Below, piece by piece: positions 30,922-35,201 of a stretch of DNA of 35,201 nt. This DNA is from a virus. Each line of letters begins with the position of its first letter. The first letter of the stretch is position 1. The notes beneath the pieces were generated by a model, which saw nothing but the letters and a program-made list of their open reading frames with translations, ran no database searches and was not told the origin of the DNA. The position numbers and the translations under genes are program-made. Location of the stretch: positions 1 to 35,201 of the IMG/VR virus record IMGVR_UViG_3300044797_000146. One strand, 5' to 3'.

Positions 30922-31593
30922 TCAAGCGAGGCCGATCAAAGCCTCCGCGACCGCCTTTTCCGCGTCCGGCCACTTCCCGAGCGTTTTCATGATGACCTCT
31001 TCGATCGATCTCCACGCGTGCGACTTGAGGATCGCTGCCTCGGACAACGTCTCTCCCGAGATCCCGCGCAGGACGGCGAGCGCTTGCGTGCACACCCGAA
31101 GCGTCTTCGCGCGCGCGAAGGGTTCCCCGCGAGGGTCGTCGAGAAGCCGCTGGATCTCCCGATCGAGCTGCTCCGCGCGCTGGAGGACCGTCCGCGGCTC
31201 GTAGGGAACTTGCTCGGGCATGGGCTCGGCGGGTTGCGCGCGGTCCCACGAAGACGTCGGGATGTTGTACTCGAGCTCGAGCGCGATCCGCTTGCCCGCC
31301 GTGGGGACGCGCGCGCCACGGAGCCAGTGCGCGACCAGCGACGGGTCGACCCCTAGGGCTTCGCCGATTGCTTCGTGCGTCAGGCCTTGGCCGAGAAGAA
31401 GTGTCCGTCCGACGGACCGTGTACTCCCAGCGATCGGAGCCGTCTTCGCGCTCGTAGGCTTTTGCGTCCGCCTCGATGATCGGCCCTGCGAAGAAGAGCC
31501 CCCAGGCTTGCTCCGTTCGTTTCCCCGATTGCCAGGCCGACCAGGCCGTCGGAGATCGCCATGACCCATAGCGGCACGCGCTCCACGCCTCAT
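30922..31593 (-). CDS. HTH protein, likely small terminase; disturbed 5' end
   Basis: A 223-codon frame with a helix-turn-helix at about 70-92 (GLTHEAIGEALGVDPSLVAH, WLRG) followed by a helical oligomerisation-type region (RTVLQRAEQLDREIQRLLDD, SEAAILKSHAWRSIEEVIMK). HTH plus helical bundle just before the large subunit fits a small terminase, which binds the packaging site. The first 60 residues are almost all Arg, Gly, Pro and Ser, as in a shadow frame, whereas other frames over 31380-31586 read protein-like. The 5' part may therefore carry frameshifts. ATG overlaps the upstream stop as ATGA. Confidence 0.65.
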   Translation of the reverse strand: MRRGARAAMGHGDLRRPGRPGNRGNERSKPGGSSSQGRSSRRTQKPTSAKTAPIAGSTRSVGRTLLLGQGLTHEAIGEALGVDPSLVAHWLRGARVPTAGKRIALELEYNIPTSSWDRAQPAEPMPEQVPYEPRTVLQRAEQLDREIQRLLDDPRGEPFARAKTLRVCTQALAVLRGISGETLSEAAILKSHAWRSIEEVIMKTLGKWPDAEKAVAEALIGLA

Positions 31594-32381
31594 CCTCGAG
31601 GCGACATGATCCCGCGGATGTCCCCACGGAAGCGGTGACCGCCCACGTGGTCGAGAGGGGCCCCCGGACCGAGGTAGAGATGCACGTCGCCGCCGATCCT
31701 CGTCCAGCGTTCACAGAACGAGTAGTCCTCGGACAAGAGGGCGCGGTCTTTCACGATGAGCTGGTAGAGGGCGATCGTCTCGCGCTTCGGCTTCACCCCG
31801 TCGAACTCGTCGTCGTACACAAGCTCGGGGTCGCCGGCGTAGTGGCTGCGCATCGTCTCGACGACATGCCGCTCTACGAGGGTGAAGCCGCCGGCGACGC
31901 GATCGACTTTGATGCACCCGACGTCGTCGACCCGCTGGGGCGTGCTGTTCTGATAGTTGTACGTGTGTGCCGCTTCCACGAGCCCTGTCTTCGCGACGCG
32001 GTCCAGGTGAACGAACTTCTTCGGGTACGGGACGCCGACGATTCCCTTGCCCGCGCGCAGCATTCCCCCGATGCACAGCGCGATCTGATTCGGCTCGGCG
32101 ACGACGTCGGTGTCCCACCAAAGAATGTGCGTGAACTCGGGCTCGAGCCGGAAGTCCTCGAGCATCCTCGAGCGCGATCGAACGATGTCCGTCCCCGCCC
32201 AGCCGAGCCCCAGCGGGTTGTCCTCGGGCGTGATCGCGCGCGCGTCGCTCGTCCCCTCGACGCGGTTGGCGAGCTCGGGGTTGCGGGCGAGCGCCCAGAG
32301 TGCCGCGGCATGATGGGCGGCGACCTGGCCGACGTCGGCGCGCTCGTACACCGGCGTCGCGATCAGGATCTTGCCTTTCAT
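31590..32381 (-). CDS. Glycosyltransferase, GT-A fold
   Basis: A 263-residue protein. It begins KGKILIATPVYERADVGQV, a typical family-2-like start (nucleotide-binding strand and loop), and has a HILWWDTDVV motif at 86-94 with a DxD-like Asp-Thr-Asp that would bind metal and a nucleotide sugar. Later motifs include GIVGVPYPKKFVHLDR and a DVHLYLGPGAPLDHVGGHRF segment. It would transfer a sugar in the cytoplasm. Its target could be a virion protein, phage DNA or host surface glycan. ATG overlaps the upstream stop as ATGA. Stop overlaps the HTH gene. Confidence 0.75.
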   Translation of the reverse strand: MKGKILIATPVYERADVGQVAAHHAAALWALARNPELANRVEGTSDARAITPEDNPLGLGWAGTDIVRSRSRMLEDFRLEPEFTHILWWDTDVVAEPNQIALCIGGMLRAGKGIVGVPYPKKFVHLDRVAKTGLVEAAHTYNYQNSTPQRVDDVGCIKVDRVAGGFTLVERHVVETMRSHYAGDPELVYDDEFDGVKPKRETIALYQLIVKDRALLSEDYSFCERWTRIGGDVHLYLGPGAPLDHVGGHRFRGDIRGIMSPRG

Positions 32382-33256
32382 ACGATTGCGCTTCGTGCGG
32401 CGTACGGCGCCGGGCAGACGTCCGCCATCGCGCGCTCGTGAACATCGTCCGTCCACCCCTTGGCCCACTTTTTCCCGAGCCAAGGCGTCATTTTCCAGAT
32501 CCGCCCGAGGTGAGGGGGCGGAAGGAGCCCGTCCTTCGGGTCGTGTGGCCACCACGACGGGACGGCGAGATCGCTCTGCGTCCAGCCACCGACCTCGCCG
32601 TCCGACCAGAGGACCGACGCGCGCCGGTACGCGTCGCCGTCGTTCCCTTGCGCGGAGTCGAGCGCAAGGTCGTGAAGCTGCAATGCCGGGATCGGGTGGA
32701 AGATCTTCCGGCCGGTCGCAAGGGCGTAGACGCCGAACATCGTATCCTCGGTGATCGCGGAGGTCCCGCCGGGCTTGAGCTCGACTTGACGCCAGATCAA
32801 GAAGTCTCGAAGGGCGTCCGTGCGGATCGCGTAGGCGCGCCCGATCAAGCCGTCGGCCGTCGAACACCATCGATGCTCTCCCGTGCGCGCCAGTGTCTTT
32901 GCCGCCGGGTGGACCGTCTCGAGGCCGACCAGTGGGCCGGGAGCGGCCCCGAGCATTGCCGAGAGACACTCGAGGTAGCGATCGCAGACGATCACGTCGT
33001 CCTGAAGAAAGACCGCCCACAACGTGTCGAGCGACGCGGCCCACGTCCACATTTCTTCGGACCACACCGGGATGGGAGCTCGTTCCTCGAAGAGCCGGTA
33101 CTCCTCGGGAGCGAATCGAATCGCTCGATCCTCTGCCTCGTCGCTCGCGCGGCCTGTGGGGTCGAGCTGCGCGAGAAGGCGCGTGAGAGACTTCACGCGC
33201 GCGGGAATCCACGGGGTATGGGTGATCGCCAGAGAGAGCCCGATCGTCGTCGTCAT
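32378..33256 (-). CDS. Glycosyltransferase-like protein
   Basis: A 292-residue protein with a GT-A-like AVFLQDDVIVCDRYLEC motif (about 81-97; two Asp as in DxD) and an ending that is Trp/Pro-rich (GRIWKMTPWLGKKW). The N-terminus (TTTIGLSLAITHTPWIPARV) resembles the nucleotide-binding start of such enzymes. It is coupled on both sides by ATGA overlaps with a methyltransferase and another glycosyltransferase, so the four gene products probably act together. Family placement is tentative; ATG 33268 would add four residues. Confidence 0.6.
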   Translation of the reverse strand: MTTTIGLSLAITHTPWIPARVKSLTRLLAQLDPTGRASDEAEDRAIRFAPEEYRLFEERAPIPVWSEEMWTWAASLDTLWAVFLQDDVIVCDRYLECLSAMLGAAPGPLVGLETVHPAAKTLARTGEHRWCSTADGLIGRAYAIRTDALRDFLIWRQVELKPGGTSAITEDTMFGVYALATGRKIFHPIPALQLHDLALDSAQGNDGDAYRRASVLWSDGEVGGWTQSDLAVPSWWPHDPKDGLLPPPHLGRIWKMTPWLGKKWAKGWTDDVHERAMADVCPAPYAARSAIV

Positions 33257-34041
33257 TTTCTCACCCACCAGACGCTATCCTTCCGCGCGTACCCGCCCGG
33301 GTAGGCCGCGTTCACGGCCTGGCACACTCCGGGAAACTGCGCGTGGTCGAGATCGTGTCCGGACACGATCCCCCCAGCCCGCACCTTAGGGGTCCACACG
33401 TCGATGTCTTCGGCGACGTCCGCGCGCTCGTGACTCGCGTCGATGAACACGCCGTCGATGCTCTCGCGCTCGAAGGCGCGCGCCGCTTCGGTTCCCTTGA
33501 GTCGATGGATGAGGATCTCGACCCCTGGGCGATGGTGTCGTAGCCGCACGATGTTCGCGAGGAGCTCGGCATGGGTGTCACCCTCGAAAGCGGGGTACGG
33601 GTGACCGAAGTTGATCGCGTAGCCAGGGTCCACGCCGTGAATGATTCCGCGACGCCCGCTGAGGGAGGCGAGCTCGGCCAGGTGGAGCAGGCTGCGCCCT
33701 CGGAAGACCCCGAGCTCGACGAACGTGAACGTCTCCGGGAGCAGCGCGAGGATCTCTCGATGCCACGGGAGAATGTCCGTGCTCCACCCCGTGACCTCGG
33801 GTCGCCAAGCGTCCGACTGTTCATGCGTCCACGGCGTCGACCAGGGCGTCGGCGAAGACGCTCGCCGCGGCGGGTCGTCGAGCTCGTCGGGACCCGGCAC
33901 AACCTCGCGCAAGCTCGGCAAGGTCGGGGGCTCCGGCTGTGCGTTCGCGGACGTCACCCTCGAGGACGTGATCGTCCCGTGGAGCAGGTGGGTTCCGTCG
34001 CCACTCACGCCCGTCCCCAGAGCGGACCCGTCACGTCTCAC
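33253..34041 (-). CDS. SAM-dependent methyltransferase
   Basis: A 262-residue protein. Residues 1-95 are a Pro/Ser-rich lead. The Rossmann core starts at 105 with TFTFVELGVFRGRSLLHLAE (motif I, Gly-x-Phe-x-Gly) and continues with IIHGVDPGYAINFGHPYP (acidic end of strand 2). IDGVFIDASHERADVAEDID and VRAGGIVSGHDLDHAQFPGV follow, as in Methyltransf_24-type enzymes that modify sugars or small molecules. GTG 34041 overlaps the previous stop as GTGA; a later GTG is possible because the lead is low in complexity. It probably works with the flanking glycosyltransferases. Confidence 0.75.
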   Translation of the reverse strand: MRRDGSALGTGVSGDGTHLLHGTITSSRVTSANAQPEPPTLPSLREVVPGPDELDDPPRRASSPTPWSTPWTHEQSDAWRPEVTGWSTDILPWHREILALLPETFTFVELGVFRGRSLLHLAELASLSGRRGIIHGVDPGYAINFGHPYPAFEGDTHAELLANIVRLRHHRPGVEILIHRLKGTEAARAFERESIDGVFIDASHERADVAEDIDVWTPKVRAGGIVSGHDLDHAQFPGVCQAVNAAYPGGYARKDSVWWVRK

Positions 34042-34631
34042 TCGCGCACCGCGTCGACAATGAGGACCGCGACCGCGTCGAGGATCGCGCCCGACTGCAT
34101 GACCGCTAGGTCCCCGACACGGATGACCGCGTACTTCGAGACGTCGACGTCGAGCAGCTCGGCTTCCGAGAGCATCTTGCCCCCCGGGGGGAGGTTTCGC
34201 CGACAGACCTCCGCGAGCTGCATGTCGCGTTCGTAGCAGTCCACCCACGAGAACGGCCAGGCGATCCCGGCCCACGCGGCGAACGCTCCCACGCCGGCCC
34301 CGAGGTCGAGCACCCGCCTCGGCCGCTTCGACCCGATGACGTCCTCGAGCCGTCGCACGTAGCGGCCGCGAAGGATGTCCACGGCCTCGGCCTTGTGCGG
34401 GCCCTTGATCGGTACCTCGAGCGTCCACCCGTTGCCGAGCTGCAACGTTTCGCAGGGCAACGGCCTCCGGTCAGGCTCGTCGCTGTTCAGGGCCACGACT
34501 CCCCCGGCTTCCTGGATCGTCTCCTCGACGATCTTCCGAATGATCGGGTCGTCAGCCCGTGACTCCGGACGCCCGACGATGCGAGCAAGGACCTCTGGCG
34601 GGACCTCCGGGAACGCGCCGTCGTCGTTCAT
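34038..34631 (-). CDS. SAM-dependent methyltransferase-like protein
   Basis: A 197-residue protein. Residues 1-95 form a helical lead (PEVLARIVGRPESRADDPII) and then motif I, RRVLDLGAGVGAFAAWAG, of class I methyltransferases, followed by WVDCYERDMQLAEVCRRNLP (strand-2 acidic region). The C-terminal half is truncated compared with full methyltransferase domains. The final strands read AVIRVGDLAVMQSGAILDAV and the catalytic motif IV Asn/Asp-Pro-Pro is not seen. It may therefore be a minimal or inactive form that partners the next methyltransferase. ATG overlaps the upstream stop as ATGA. Confidence 0.6.
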   Translation of the reverse strand: MNDDGAFPEVPPEVLARIVGRPESRADDPIIRKIVEETIQEAGGVVALNSDEPDRRPLPCETLQLGNGWTLEVPIKGPHKAEAVDILRGRYVRRLEDVIGSKRPRRVLDLGAGVGAFAAWAGIAWPFSWVDCYERDMQLAEVCRRNLPPGGKMLSEAELLDVDVSKYAVIRVGDLAVMQSGAILDAVAVLIVDAVRE

Positions 34632-34903
34632 CCACGGTCCTTCGACGACTCTCGCGACGCCTTCGCCGCACCCGGGACACCCCTACCGACGCTGGCCGAA
34701 GCCTCGAGGTCGCCTCGAGGTCGTTCGGTGCTTTCGGCTTGGATCGCGGCTTCGGTCCTCAAGCCGAGGAGGTCCGCGAGGGCCTCGGCCTGGTCCTTCG
34801 CCTCGGCCGCGGCGATCCTCGGGTGCTTGGCGTTCTTCGTCGCGATGCCCGCAAGCGCGAACATCGAGGCCGTGGCGATGAACTCCTCGCGCGAGGCCCT
34901 CAC
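34628..34903 (-). CDS. Hypothetical protein, helical
   Basis: A 91-residue protein not recognised by family. It opens with a hydrophobic-faced helix (SREEFIATASMFALAGIATK), has a second helix (AAAEAKDQAEALADLLGLRT), and ends in a Ser/Arg-rich tail. The GTG start overlaps the previous stop as GTGA. Its place between a DNA-binding-like protein and a methyltransferase suggests a packaging or regulatory accessory, from context only. Confidence 0.5.
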   Translation of the reverse strand: MRASREEFIATASMFALAGIATKNAKHPRIAAAEAKDQAEALADLLGLRTEAAIQAESTERPRGDLEASASVGRGVPGAAKASRESSKDRG

Positions 34904-35109
34904 GAGTTGACCGCCAAAAGCTTGAACCCGTAGGCCTTCGCGATGATGTTCCGGACCTCGGCGCGGATGCTGACGCCGTTCTTCTTCGCGGTCGTTTTCA
35001 GAACGACCTCGAGCTTTTTCGGAAGAAACACCGCGATCGCCTTGCCTGAGAAGCCGGCGAAGGCCTTCCGACGGTCTTTCAAGTTTTTCTGGATCTTCGG
35101 TGTGGGCAT
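34900..35109 (-). CDS. Ribbon-helix-helix-like protein
   Basis: A 69-residue basic protein. Residues 23-60 (GKAIAVFLPKKLEVVLKTTA, KKNGVSIRAEVRNIIAKAYG) fit the ribbon-helix-helix pattern: a short strand with x-Val-x-Leu-Pro, then a helix with Lys-Lys, a Gly turn and a second helix. Such proteins are dimeric DNA binders. A Lys/Arg-rich N-terminus (TPKIQKNLKDRRKAFAG) would add DNA contact. ATG 35109 was chosen over GTG 35133, with AAGG nine bases upstream. It is the first gene of the leftward series in this window. It may repress its own operon. Confidence 0.6.
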   Translation of the reverse strand: MPTPKIQKNLKDRRKAFAGFSGKAIAVFLPKKLEVVLKTTAKKNGVSIRAEVRNIIAKAYGFKLLAVNS

Positions 35110-35201
35110 GGCTCCAAGCCTTACGCGGTCCACGGTGCGATCGTCAAGCTTTCTCGCTTCACGATTCGCCGACCCGATCGTTCCCGCGGTTTTTTCTGGG
35201 G
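35110..35201 (-). promoter_or_regulatory. Candidate promoter for the leftward late series
   Basis: The 92 bases upstream of the first leftward gene hold a TTGACG hexamer (minus strand, about 35148-35143) followed 18 bases later by TAAGGC, a weak -10. The rest is AT-mixed with a purine-rich run of six A near the window edge. The hexamers could be chance, and the actual promoter may lie outside the window. Confidence 0.3.

Noticed and set aside
30698-31714. A long minus frame covering the HTH gene and beyond as one protein
   Set aside because: Its start lies inside the upstream glycosyltransferase. Only a part near 31400-31510 reads protein-like; the rest is Arg/Ser-rich shadow sequence.
34038-34631. 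Adenine-specific DNA methyltransferase
   Set aside because: The motif I of a SAM enzyme is present but no DPPY/NPPF motif IV is visible, so the substrate cannot be assigned.

Overview
The window looks like most of the late region of a contractile-tailed (myovirus-type) phage or prophage, read almost entirely leftward (minus strand). High GC, strong preference for G or C at third codon positions, and several small lipoprotein-like proteins carrying Asp-Ala-Gly ('DAG') turns after the signal peptide suggest a host among high-GC Gram-negatives, possibly Myxococcota. That host call is an inference. No integrase, replication gene, tRNA, rRNA, CRISPR or insertion sequence was recognised.

Read in transcription order (right to left): 35109-31590 holds a ribbon-helix-helix-like protein, a small protein, two SAM-dependent methyltransferase-like proteins and two GT-A-like glycosyltransferases. 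31593-30922 holds an HTH protein, the likely small terminase, whose 5' part has a disturbed reading frame. 30921-30666 is an intergenic stretch with a long hairpin and four copies of a short motif, a candidate packaging site. Then follow the head genes: large terminase (30665-28911), portal (28911-27451), S49 protease fused to a scaffold, with an internal scaffold start (27454-25862), decoration protein (25862-25428), Mu gpT-like major capsid (25390-24164) and connector, neck and terminator proteins (24151-22043). The contractile tail comes next: sheath, tube, tail-assembly chaperones with a -1 frameshift site, tape measure, baseplate hub/spike, gp25-like wedge, baseplate J and a gpI-like protein (22032-11770).

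The host-interaction block (11757-5773) holds a glycine-rich fibre, a beta-helix protein with a signal peptide, an SGNH-type carbohydrate esterase and small lipoproteins. The lysis and accessory block (5757-2225) holds a coiled-coil membrane protein, a holin-like protein, a papain-like cysteine peptidase, a small protein resembling the Acb2/Tad1 hairpin family, and an SLT-like muramidase with an N-terminal membrane segment.

A short rightward island (1479 to about 2100) encodes an XRE-type repressor. Between it and a divergent leftward operon (1352-264) lies a palindrome containing a promoter-like -35 element on each strand, the layout of a phage genetic switch. The first 213 bases are a CGACCN hexamer repeat open in several frames on both strands. 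Nearly all late genes are coupled by 4-nt (ATGA/GTGA) or 1-nt (TGATG) stop/start overlaps, and these overlaps were used to choose most starts.
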